In this document: positions 7,459 through 16,337 of the stretch, piece by piece | Layout of the letters: each line of letters begins with the position of its first letter | How positions within the stretch are numbered: position 1 is the first letter of the stretch | From: Actinomycetes bacterium | GTDB lineage: Bacteria; Actinomycetota; Actinomycetes; Propionibacteriales; Nocardioidaceae | NCBI GenBank assembly: GCA_023417775.1 | Contig: JAEZEJ010000110.1 | Location: 1-44,822 of the forward strand | Reading direction: 5' to 3' | Length of the DNA stretch: 44,822 nucleotides | Translations under genes and position numbers: made by a program | Notes under the pieces: model-generated | What the model was told of the DNA's origin: nothing | What the model saw: the letters and a program-made list of their open reading frames with translations, nothing else | Database searches by the model: none

Positions 7459-7887
7459 ATGACCGAGCTCACCGTACGGCCCGACGGAGCGATCGCGGTC
7501 ACCTCCGGCGACGGCACGCTGACCTATACGCCCTATGCGGTGACGGCCCCCGATGGGCAGCTGATCGAACACGAGTCGCGTGGTGGGTCGCTGGTCGGCG
7601 CCTGGGCCACACAGGTCGGCGAGGCCTTCGTGGAGGTCTCCTATCTCGGTGACGGGCCGTCCGGCGGCGAGCTGGTCATGGTCGTGACCACGCCCGGCGA
7701 GCCGCCGCGGGTCGCGCTCGGCGCGCTCATCTCCTCTGAGGTGCCTTCCGCCGACGTGCCCGCCAGCTGGCCCGCCGCGGTCGACCTCGCCCTCGGGCTC
7801 ATCGCCGACACCACCCTCGACAGCGGCTCGAAGGACGAGGTCGAGGCCTTCCACCAACGACTGCTGGAGGTCGTCCATGGCCTTTGA
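7459..7887 (+). CDS. Conserved hypothetical protein next to DUF3097
   Basis: This 142-residue acidic protein has no signal peptide or membrane segment that I can see. The N-terminal half looks like beta strands (TVRPDGAIAV, GTLTYTPYAVT), with GGELVMVVTTPGEP in the middle and an alpha-helical C-terminus (EVEAFHQRLLEVV). I do not recognise the family. The stop overlaps the start of the DUF3097 gene by 11 bases, so the two are one unit and may work together. The ATG lies 4 bases after the end of the 22-bp repeat, and no ribosome binding site is visible, so the start is uncertain. Confidence 0.75.
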   Translation: MTELTVRPDGAIAVTSGDGTLTYTPYAVTAPDGQLIEHESRGGSLVGAWATQVGEAFVEVSYLGDGPSGGELVMVVTTPGEPPRVALGALISSEVPSADVPASWPAAVDLALGLIADTTLDSGSKDEVEAFHQRLLEVVHGL

Positions 7888-8719
7888 CCGTTACGGCTCC
7901 GATGTCCTCGGCAGCGACTGGCGCAAGCCCCCGCGCGGACATTCCACCGAGCGGTCCGCCGACCTCGGACTGGTCGTCGAGGAGGCCACCAGCGGCTTCG
8001 TCGGCGAGATCATGAAGGTGGAGCGCGATCTCGGCACCGTCGTGCTGGAGAACCGCCATCTCAAACGGCGCACCTTCCCCTTGGGGCCGGGCTTCCTCCT
8101 GGAGGGCAAGCCGGTGGTGCTGGTGGCGCCGGCCCGCGCGACGCCCCAGCAGACGACGCGGACGGCCTCCGGCTCCCGGATCGCCGCCGACACGCGCGCC
8201 AAGGTGGCCCTCCCGAGCCGCATCTACGTCGAGGGTCGCCACGATGCCGAGCTGGTCGAGAAGGTGTGGGGGGATGACCTGCGCGCCGAGGGCGTCGCGG
8301 TCGAGTTCCTCGGCGGTATCGACGACCTGACCGCCATCGTGCGCGACTTCGCCCCCACGAGCGAGCGGCGCCTCGGCGTGCTCGTGGACCACCTGGTCCC
8401 GGGCTCCAAGGAGTCGCGCATCGCCGAGCAGCTGTCGGGACAACCCCATGTCCTCGTGGTCGGACACCCCTATGTGGACGTCTGGCAGGCGGTGAAGCCC
8501 GAGCGGCTCGGCATCCGGGAGTGGCCCACGATCCCCCGATCGGTGGAGTGGAAGAAGGGCATCTGCGCGTCCTTCGGCTGGCCGCACGAGAGTCAGGCCG
8601 ATATCGCGCGGGCCTGGAAGCACATCCTGAGCCGCGTCGACTCCTATACCGATCTCGAACCGGCCTTCCTGGGGCGCGTCGAGGAGCTCATCGACTTCGC
8701 CACGCTGCCCATCGACTGA
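7877..8719 (+). CDS. DUF3097 family protein
   Basis: This 280-residue protein is of the actinobacterial DUF3097 family. Two parts can be seen: an N-terminal beta-rich region (VVEEATSGFVGEIMKVERDLGTVVLENRHLKRRTFPL), and from about residue 112 a Toprim-like stretch (IYVEGRHDAELVEKVWGDDLR, LGVLVDHLVPGSKESRIAE, VVGHPYVDVWQAVKPE) with acidic residues in E-G-R-H-D and L-V-D-H positions. Toprim domains bind divalent metal and act on nucleic acids, so a nucleic-acid role is possible but unproven. The family commonly neighbours hemW, as here. ATG at 7877 overlaps the previous gene. Confidence 0.88.
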   Translation: MAFDRYGSDVLGSDWRKPPRGHSTERSADLGLVVEEATSGFVGEIMKVERDLGTVVLENRHLKRRTFPLGPGFLLEGKPVVLVAPARATPQQTTRTASGSRIAADTRAKVALPSRIYVEGRHDAELVEKVWGDDLRAEGVAVEFLGGIDDLTAIVRDFAPTSERRLGVLVDHLVPGSKESRIAEQLSGQPHVLVVGHPYVDVWQAVKPERLGIREWPTIPRSVEWKKGICASFGWPHESQADIARAWKHILSRVDSYTDLEPAFLGRVEELIDFATLPID

Positions 8720-8746
8720 CCCTCCCGATCGTTCGGGCCGGAGGGC

Positions 8747-9892
8747 TCAGGTGAGATGGCGGACCACGTGATCGGCCATCAACCGGCCGTCGCGGGTCAG
8801 CACGACGCGTCCGTCGTGCTCGGACAGGAGTCCGGCATCGACCATCGCCCGCGGGTCGGCGGCGAGCGCCGAGCTCTCGATGCCCTCACGTAGCCGGATC
8901 CGCAGCATCACGTCCTCGAGGGCGCGCGTGTCATGGTCGAGGGTCTCACCGTCGGCGCGCACCGGATCGCCCGTCGCGAGACGCTGGGCATAGGCGGCCG
9001 GATGCTTGACATTCCACCACCGTTCACCGGCGAGGTGGGAATGCGCGCCGGGTCCCACGCCCCACCAGTCGCCGGAGTACCAGTAGCCCAGATTGTGGCG
9101 GCACCGGGCGGCGTCATCGCGCGCCCAGTTCGACAGCTCGTACCAGCTGAGCCCCGCCTGCTCGAAGAGGTCGTCGGCCAGCAGGTACTTGTCGGCCGTC
9201 TCATCGTCATCGGGCATCGCCACCTCGCCGCGGCGCACCTTGCGCGCGAATGCCGTGCCGTCCTCGACGATCAATGCATAGGCGCTGACGTGGTCGGGCT
9301 CCATCGAGAGGGCCTCCTCGACCGTGCGCCGCCAGCCGTCGACCGTCTCGGTGGGAGTCCCGTAGATGAGGTCGACGCTCACCTGTTCGAAGCCGGCCTC
9401 ACGCGCCCACCGCACCGCCCGCGGCACATTGGCCGGGTCGTGGGTGCGATCGAGCATCGCGAGCACATGCGGCTCGGCCGACTGCATCCCGAAGGAGATC
9501 CGCGTGAACCCGCCCTCGCGCAGGGCGGCCAACGATGTCGGCGTCACGCTGTCCGGATTGGCCTCCGTGGTGACCTCCGCGTCGGTGGCGAGGCCCCACG
9601 CGTCGTCGATCCCCCGCAGCATCCGCACGAGCTCGCCCGAGGCCAGCTGCGTCGGCGTGCCGCCCCCGACGAAGACCGTGTCGACCACCCTCGGGCCGGT
9701 CTCCTGCGCCGCCCGCTCGATCTCGCGCAGCGCCGAGTCGGCGTACTGGGCGCGCGTCGCGCCCTCCCCGAGCTCATCGGACGTGTAGGTGTTGAAATCG
9801 CAGTAACCGCAGCGCACATCGCAGAACGGCACGTGTAGATACATGCCGAAGGAGCGACCCCACTCCCTGGCGGTCGCTCCTTCGGCGTTCAC
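8747..9892 (-). CDS. hemW: Heme chaperone / radical SAM protein HemW
   Basis: HemW is a radical SAM protein related to HemN that binds heme and delivers it to apo-proteins; it was long mis-named coproporphyrinogen III oxidase. The 381-residue protein has the cluster motif CxxxCxxC at C24, C28 and C31 (CDVRCGYC), then FVGGGTPTQL and the typical SFGMQS and DLIYGTPTET segments. A HemN_C region follows (WARDDAARCRHNLGYW, GPGAHSH). The start is GTG at 9892, with a TAGTCT -10 hexamer 6 bases upstream, so the message should be leaderless. It is convergent with the DUF3097 gene. Confidence 0.93.
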   Translation of the reverse strand: MNAEGATAREWGRSFGMYLHVPFCDVRCGYCDFNTYTSDELGEGATRAQYADSALREIERAAQETGPRVVDTVFVGGGTPTQLASGELVRMLRGIDDAWGLATDAEVTTEANPDSVTPTSLAALREGGFTRISFGMQSAEPHVLAMLDRTHDPANVPRAVRWAREAGFEQVSVDLIYGTPTETVDGWRRTVEEALSMEPDHVSAYALIVEDGTAFARKVRRGEVAMPDDDETADKYLLADDLFEQAGLSWYELSNWARDDAARCRHNLGYWYSGDWWGVGPGAHSHLAGERWWNVKHPAAYAQRLATGDPVRADGETLDHDTRALEDVMLRIRLREGIESSALAADPRAMVDAGLLSEHDGRVVLTRDGRLMADHVVRHLT

Positions 9893-9898
9893 AGGACC

Positions 9899-9904
9899 AG
9901 ACTA
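9899..9904 (-). promoter_or_regulatory. -10 hexamer of leaderless hemW
   Basis: TAGTCT on the minus strand ends 6 bases before the GTG at 9892. Confidence 0.5.
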
Positions 9905-9933
9905 GCGTCCGGCCGTCACCCGGATGTCGGGCG

Positions 9934-11769
9934 TCAGGCGTAGAAGCCGTCGAGGATGTCCTTATAGTTGTCCTCCACGACCCGACGCTTGACCTTGAGG
10001 CTGGGCGTGATCTCCCCGGACTCGATCGACAGATCGTGATCGAGGATCGCCCACTTCTTGATCGTCTCCCACTGGTTGAGCTTGGCGTTGAGCTCCTTGA
10101 CGTAGCCCTCCATCTCGGACTGCATCGTGTCGGAGGAGACGACCTCGCTGTAGGACTTGCCCGACATGCCGTGCTGCTCGGCCCAGGCGTCCACCGCATC
10201 GGGGTCGAGGGTGATCAGCGCCGAGCAGAAGTTGCGCTCATTGCCGTGCACGATCATCTGACTCGCCAGCGGGCAGACGGCCTTGAACGCGCCCTCGATG
10301 TGCGAGGGGGCGACGTACTTGCCGCCGGAGGTCTTGAACAGGTCCTTCTTGCGGTCGGTGATCTTCAGGAAGCCGTCGGCATCGACCTCGCCGATGTCGC
10401 CGGTCGCGAGCCAGCCGTCGCCGGTGAGCGAGGAGGCCGACTCCGCCTCCAGATTGTGATACCCGCGCATGACGCCCGGGCCCTTGATGAGGACCTCGCC
10501 GTCCTCGGCGATCTTGACCTCGGTACCCGGCATCGGGAGACCGACCGAGCCGATCTTGAAGTCATCGGGGTGGTTGACGAAGGACCCGGCCGAGGTCTCG
10601 GTGAGTCCGTAGCCCTCCAGGATCAGGACACCTGCGGCGTGGAACCACTCAGCGATATCGGAGGACAGCGCCGCGGCCCCGGAGATGAAGAAGCGGACCC
10701 GCCCGCCGAAGCGGTCGCGGATCTTGGTGAAGACCAGCTTGTCGGCGATGCCGTACTTGATCTTGAGGACCGCGGGGATCGACTTGCCGGCGCGCTCGAG
10801 CCGGGAGTGCTCCAAGCCGACCTTCTCGGCCCAGCGGAAGATCTTGAGCTTGGCACCGCCCTCCTCCTCCATCATGCCGACGATGCGGCCGTAGGCCTTC
10901 TCGAAGATGCGCGGCGCGGCACCCATGAAGGTCGGCTTGACGATGGCGAGGTTGTCGACGATCTTCGGCACCCGGCCGTCGATCGCGGCCGGGAAGCCGA
11001 CCTGCAGCTGCGTGGTCAGCAGCACCTTGCCGAAGGAGTGCGCCATCGGCAGCCACCGGAACTCCAGATCGTCGATGGTGAGGAATCCACCGGCAGCGAC
11101 CGCCGCACCCTCGTAGGTCCAGCCGTCGTGGCTGAGCCGGACGCCCTTCGGACGGCCGGTGGTGCCGGACGTGTAGATCAAGGTGGCGAGGTCATCGGGC
11201 TCGGTGGCCGCCACCCTCTCGCGCACCGCCTCGGAGTGGTCCTGGAGATACGTCTGACCCAGCTCCTCGAGCTCGGCGAAGGTGATGACCCAGTCTCCAT
11301 CGCCCTCGCCGTCGAACAGGACGACCTTCTCGACGCTCGGGAGCTCCGAGCGCTTCTCGCGCAGCTTGGCCAGCTGCTCATCGTCCTCGGCGAAGACCAC
11401 GCGGCTGTCGGAGTCGGCGATGATGTAGGCGACATCGTCGGCGACCGAGGTGGGATAGACCGTGGTGGTGGCCGCGCCGGCGGAGTTGATCGCGAGATCG
11501 GCGAGGATCCACTCGTAACGGGTGCCGGCGGCGATGGCCACGCGCTGCTCACGGTCGATGCCGAGCGAGATCAGGCCGGCTGCCAGCTTGCTGACATGGT
11601 CTCCGGCCTGGGACCAGGTGATCGACTGCCAGTTCTCCTGGGCATCCGGGTAGCGGAAGGCCTCCCCGCTACCGGACTTGGCGACGCGTTCGAAGAACAT
11701 CTCTCCGACGTTGCGGGCACGGTTGTTGATGATCTCCAGCTGCTCGGGCGTGGGGGTCGGGGCAGGCAT
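9934..11769 (-). CDS. Long-chain fatty acyl-CoA synthetase (AMP-binding, FadD15-like)
   Basis: The 611-residue adenylate-forming enzyme activates fatty acids to acyl-CoA via acyl-AMP. Visible motifs are the P-loop-like YTSGTTGRPKG near residue 210, the GYGLTETSA motif near 390, and GWLATGDIGEVDADGFLKITDRKKDLFKTSGGKYVAP, including the hinge and conserved lysine region. Length and order fit the bacterial FACL family (LC-FACS/FadD15 type). The ATG at 11769 is chosen because it has GAAGGAGC at a good distance; the frame opens 12 codons earlier without support. A TAAGGT hexamer about 35 bases upstream is a likely -10, so this gene has a leader. Confidence 0.94.
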   Translation of the reverse strand: MPAPTPTPEQLEIINNRARNVGEMFFERVAKSGSGEAFRYPDAQENWQSITWSQAGDHVSKLAAGLISLGIDREQRVAIAAGTRYEWILADLAINSAGAATTTVYPTSVADDVAYIIADSDSRVVFAEDDEQLAKLREKRSELPSVEKVVLFDGEGDGDWVITFAELEELGQTYLQDHSEAVRERVAATEPDDLATLIYTSGTTGRPKGVRLSHDGWTYEGAAVAAGGFLTIDDLEFRWLPMAHSFGKVLLTTQLQVGFPAAIDGRVPKIVDNLAIVKPTFMGAAPRIFEKAYGRIVGMMEEEGGAKLKIFRWAEKVGLEHSRLERAGKSIPAVLKIKYGIADKLVFTKIRDRFGGRVRFFISGAAALSSDIAEWFHAAGVLILEGYGLTETSAGSFVNHPDDFKIGSVGLPMPGTEVKIAEDGEVLIKGPGVMRGYHNLEAESASSLTGDGWLATGDIGEVDADGFLKITDRKKDLFKTSGGKYVAPSHIEGAFKAVCPLASQMIVHGNERNFCSALITLDPDAVDAWAEQHGMSGKSYSEVVSSDTMQSEMEGYVKELNAKLNQWETIKKWAILDHDLSIESGEITPSLKVKRRVVEDNYKDILDGFYA

Positions 11770-11803
11770 CGTGCTCCTTCGCGGGGGACTTGTGGTGGAG
11801 ATC

Positions 11804-11809
11804 ACCTTA
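11804..11809 (-). promoter_or_regulatory. -10 hexamer of acyl-CoA synthetase gene
   Basis: TAAGGT on the minus strand would give a leader of about 28 bases that contains the GAAGGAGC ribosome binding site. Confidence 0.35.
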
Positions 11810-11838
11810 ACTGATGAGTAGCTTGTCTCACACCGACT

Positions 11839-12456
11839 TCACCGAGTTGTTGCCTTCGCACGCAGCGACTCCCCGATCCGGGGCTCTTCCGCGACCCTCG
11901 CCAACAGGTGCCGCTCCGTGGTGCAGGCACGGAACACGAACCCCACCGTGAGGTCGTGGTCGCGTCGCTCGTCGATGACGATCGGATCGCCGGCGGCGAC
12001 CGCTCCGGTCTCCAACACCCGCAGATAGGCGCCCGGCACACCGTGTTCGGTGAAGCGCTTCACCCAGCGGGGCTCGTCGAGGAAACCGGCGAAGACCGAG
12101 CAGGGGATCCGCACCGAGGTGACCTCGAGCAGGGTCCCGCCGACACGCCATCGATCGCCCATCCGCGCGCCCTGCACGTCGAGGCCGAGGGTGGTCAGGT
12201 TCTCGCCGAAGACTCCGCTGCGCAGCGGACGGCCCAGCTCGGCCTCCCAGTGCGCGTAGTCCTCGCGGGCGAAGGCGTAGACGGCCTGGTCGTGGCCGCC
12301 GTGATGGACGAGATCGCCGATCTCGTCACCGGTGAGACCGAGCTCGCCGATCCGCACAGGGCCCTCGACGGGATGCTTGTCGATCGCGGTGCGCTTGAGC
12401 TTGCCGTGCGGGGTCGGCTGGACCCGCCCCACGTTCACCGACTCGATCCTCGCCAT
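11839..12456 (-). CDS. MOSC domain protein (YiiM type)
   Basis: The 205-residue protein matches stand-alone MOSC proteins, which are related to the molybdenum cofactor sulfurase C-terminus. The conserved line GDEIGDLVHHGGHDQAVYAF, AREDYAHWEAELGRPLRSGVFGENLT and the cysteine in IPCSVFAG are seen. YiiM-like members reduce N-hydroxylated bases using molybdenum cofactor; whether this one does is inferred. The ATG at 12456 has TATGCT 6 bases before it, so it should be transcribed from its own leaderless promoter and not only from lepA. Confidence 0.92.
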   Translation of the reverse strand: MARIESVNVGRVQPTPHGKLKRTAIDKHPVEGPVRIGELGLTGDEIGDLVHHGGHDQAVYAFAREDYAHWEAELGRPLRSGVFGENLTTLGLDVQGARMGDRWRVGGTLLEVTSVRIPCSVFAGFLDEPRWVKRFTEHGVPGAYLRVLETGAVAAGDPIVIDERRDHDLTVGFVFRACTTERHLLARVAEEPRIGESLRAKATTR

Positions 12457-12462
12457 CTGCCG

Positions 12463-12468
12463 AGCATA
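12463..12468 (-). promoter_or_regulatory. -10 hexamer of leaderless MOSC gene
   Basis: TATGCT on the minus strand ends 6 bases before the ATG at 12456, in the short gap after the lepA stop. Confidence 0.55.
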
Positions 12469-12485
12469 GAGGGTGCGGTTCGGGG

Positions 12486-14342
<1,857 letters not shown>

Positions 14343-14349
14343 GAGGCGG

Positions 14350-14685
14350 CTACCAGGCGATCGCGATGACGACGTTCAGGCCGATGAGGCCCGCCAGCAC
14401 ATAGGCCATCGAGTTGGGGGCGGGCTTGCGCTGCTGCGTGTACGCCACCACGACCGCAGCGATCGCGACGACGAGTTTGACGCCGATCTTGATGTGATTG
14501 GGGCCCTCGTCGTACACATCGGTCATCTCCCACAGCCCCACCAGCAGCAGGCCGGTCACCAGCGCGGCGGCGGTGGCGTGCGCCGTGCCGGGGGTGATCT
14601 GCGGCGGCGTGAAGTTCATCGCCAACAGGGCGACGGCCCAGAACAGGACGTGCAAGATGACGAGGATGGTGAAGAGGGTAGCCAC
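14350..14685 (-). CDS. Small integral membrane protein upstream of lepA
   Basis: This protein of about 111 residues is almost entirely hydrophobic: four likely membrane segments (about 3-23, 38-55, 70-84 and 92-110), with acidic WEMTDVYDEGPNHIK between the second and third. I do not recognise the function. Two starts are possible: ATG at 14694, and GTG at 14685. The GTG is preferred because TACGAT ends 7 bases before it, matching the leaderless pattern of this window, and the same hexamer overlaps the ATG. It probably shares a transcript with lepA. Confidence 0.75.
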   Translation of the reverse strand: MATLFTILVILHVLFWAVALLAMNFTPPQITPGTAHATAAALVTGLLLVGLWEMTDVYDEGPNHIKIGVKLVVAIAAVVVAYTQQRKPAPNSMAYVLAGLIGLNVVIAIAW

Positions 14686-14692
14686 GGCCTCC

Positions 14693-14698
14693 ATCGTA
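14693..14698 (-). promoter_or_regulatory. -10 hexamer of small membrane protein/lepA unit
   Basis: TACGAT on the minus strand ends 7 bases before the GTG at 14685 and would overlap the alternative ATG. Confidence 0.45.
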
Positions 14699-14712
14699 GA
14701 GGTCGATGCGAT

Positions 14713-14742
14713 TTGAGTCGGCAGCGCATGTGCTGCTATCGT
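14713..14742 (+). promoter_or_regulatory. Possible rpsT promoter
   Basis: TTGAGT (14713-14718) and TATCGT (14737-14742) are separated by 18 bases. The leader to the rpsT GTG would be about 80 bases. This is a by-eye match only. Confidence 0.35.
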
Positions 14743-14830
14743 TGAGGATCGCGTGCCCGGTCACGTCCCATGACGGCTGGCACCATCACCATCTTCATCA
14801 GCAGTTTCACGAGAGAACAGGTTTTGCCCC

Positions 14831-15091
14831 GTGGCGAACATCAAGTCGCAGATCAAGCGCAACCGCCAGAACGAGGCTGCGCGCGAGCGTAACAAGGCCG
14901 TGCGTTCGGCCCTGAAGACCTCCGTCCGCCGCTTCAACGAGGCCGCCGAGGCCGGCGAGCAGGACAAGGCGCAGGAGATCGCTCGCGAGACCAAGCGCAA
15001 GCTGGACAAGGCCGTCTCGAAGGGCGTCATCCACAAGAACCAGGCCGCCAACCGCAAGTCGGCCATCGACAAGAAGGCCGCCGCTCTCTGA
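14831..15091 (+). CDS. rpsT: 30S ribosomal protein S20
   Basis: S20 binds the 5' and 3' minor domains of 16S rRNA in the small subunit. The 86-residue protein begins MANIKSQIKRNRQNEAARERNK, as in the family, is strongly basic and is mostly helical. Start is GTG at 14831. It stands opposite lepA in the usual actinobacterial arrangement, and it is followed by a very good terminator. The leader of about 80 bases could hold autoregulation, as known for S20 in other bacteria, but no structure was worked out. Confidence 0.98.
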   Translation: MANIKSQIKRNRQNEAARERNKAVRSALKTSVRRFNEAAEAGEQDKAQEIARETKRKLDKAVSKGVIHKNQAANRKSAIDKKAAAL

Positions 15092-15104
15092 GCCGGTCGT
15101 CCTC

Positions 15105-15132
15105 GAAAGCCCCGTCCTCGGACGGGGCTTTC
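15105..15132 (+). terminator. Rho-independent type terminator of rpsT
   Basis: Arms GAAAGCCCCGTC (15105-15116) and GACGGGGCTTTC (15121-15132) form a perfect 12-bp stem with a 4-base loop, 13 bases after the stop codon. The T-run after it is broken (CGTCGTTTC). Confidence 0.9.
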
Positions 15133-15182
15133 GTCGTTTCAGGGGGTCCCACGTCCCCTGCAGGACGAGGAACCCGCGATAC

Positions 15183-15249
15183 CCCGGGGTCGGGGTAGAG
15201 CATCAACGGAATCGCGTCGCGATGGGGTTGCTGGCCTACCCCGCCCGGG
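15183..15249. repeat. Imperfect inverted repeat between convergent rpsT and holA
   Basis: Left CCCGGG plus CGGGGTAG (15183-15198, with a 2-base bulge) pairs with CTACCCCG plus CCCGGG (15236-15249). Further weak pairing lies inside (AGCATCAAC with GTTGCTGG). It may end transcription from the holA side. Apart from this and the rpsT terminator, the gap 15092-15311 shows nothing else. Confidence 0.6.
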
Positions 15250-15311
15250 ACCGTAGCGTTGATGACGCACCGCCACGGAGACGAGGTGGAGCGGGTATCG
15301 CCGACGAGGGG

Positions 15312-16286
15312 TCAGTGACGCTGGCGGGCGGCGGCGACGCGCAGGATCATGCGCTCGACCGCGTAGCCGGGCTCGGCTCCCCCGCCCTTGACCGCGATAT
15401 CAGCCTCGGCCACCGCCCGCAGCGCCCGCTGCAGGCCGGCCGGCTCCCAGGACCGCAGCTGCTGACGCAGTGAGCGGATCTTGAACGGCGGTGCCCCGAT
15501 CTGGGAGGCGATCTCGTTGTCGCGCATACCTCCGGGGGCGCTCGCCAGATGCGCCAGCTGGCGCAGACCGGTCGCGAAGGCCGAGGTCACGAGCACCGGA
15601 GCGACCCGCGCGGCCTCGGCCCAGCGGGCCCGCTCCAGCGCATCGGCGAGCCGGCCCTCGATCGCCGCATCGGCGATCTCATAACCGCGCACCTCCGCTC
15701 GTCCGCCGAAGTACCGCCGGACGATGTCGAGAGTGATCGCGTCCCCTGGCGTGGTGGTCACCGCGAGCTGGTCGACCGCGCCGGCCAGTGCCCGGAGATT
15801 CTGGCCCACGGCGGTGACCAGGTACGTGGCGGCCTGCTCGTCGATCGACCGGCCGAGATCACGCGCCTCCGACCGCACCCATCCGGCGAAGTCACGTTCG
15901 TACTTGGGGGGTTGGACCTTGACCTCGTGCACCGCCGATGCCTTGCGGAGCCGGTCCAGCGTGCCCTTGCCCTTATTGCCGCCGCCGTGCACGGCGATGA
16001 CGGCGACGTCCTCCTGCGGGGAGGCCGCATAGGCGATGAGCTCGGCGGCCGGAGCCTCGGCGAGGTTCTCCAGCTCCAGCACCATGACCGCCGTCGCGGC
16101 CGAGAAGAGCGAGGGACTGGTGAGCGCCGCGAGCTCACCGGCGGCGAGCTGCCCGGCGAGGGTCTCCGCCACCTCGACTTCGGGCATCTCCTCACGGACG
16201 GCCGCCAGCGCACGGCGGCGCGTGCGCTCGGCGAGGAACTCGGCGTTGCCGGTGATGAGCAGGATCTTGCCGAATGCCGTGGCCAC
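15312..16286 (-). CDS. holA: DNA polymerase III subunit delta
   Basis: This is the clamp-loader delta subunit, which opens the beta clamp. The 324-residue protein has the N-terminal ILLITGNAEFLAERTRRRA, VMVLELENLAEAP, the FAGWVRSEARDLGRSIDEQAATYLVTAVGQNLRALAGAVDQL segment and the C-terminal collar region. The start is hard by ribosome binding site alone. GTG at 16286 is chosen because homologues begin just before the ILLITG strand, and because TATCCT ends exactly 6 bases upstream, giving a leaderless message. The frame is open to 16325, but the extra residues look unlike protein. It follows comEC in the standard order. Confidence 0.93.
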   Translation of the reverse strand: MATAFGKILLITGNAEFLAERTRRRALAAVREEMPEVEVAETLAGQLAAGELAALTSPSLFSAATAVMVLELENLAEAPAAELIAYAASPQEDVAVIAVHGGGNKGKGTLDRLRKASAVHEVKVQPPKYERDFAGWVRSEARDLGRSIDEQAATYLVTAVGQNLRALAGAVDQLAVTTTPGDAITLDIVRRYFGGRAEVRGYEIADAAIEGRLADALERARWAEAARVAPVLVTSAFATGLRQLAHLASAPGGMRDNEIASQIGAPPFKIRSLRQQLRSWEPAGLQRALRAVAEADIAVKGGGAEPGYAVERMILRVAAARQRH

Positions 16287-16292
16287 CTCCCG

Positions 16293-16298
16293 AGGATA
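16293..16298 (-). promoter_or_regulatory. -10 hexamer of leaderless holA
   Basis: TATCCT on the minus strand ends 6 bases before the GTG at 16286. This choice settles the holA start. Confidence 0.45.
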
Positions 16299-16337
16299 TC
16301 GGCGCGAACCGACACCGCACCTCACCTCCCCGCGGGT

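Noticed and set aside
10036..11814. A 592-codon plus-strand frame opposite the acyl-CoA synthetase gene
   Set aside because: It has low complexity and no recognisable motif; the minus-strand gene has full family motifs.
16287..16325. Upstream start for holA at the GTG at 16325
   Set aside because: The extra residues lack family similarity and no binding site has proper spacing; the GTG at 16286 with TATCCT six bases before fits better.
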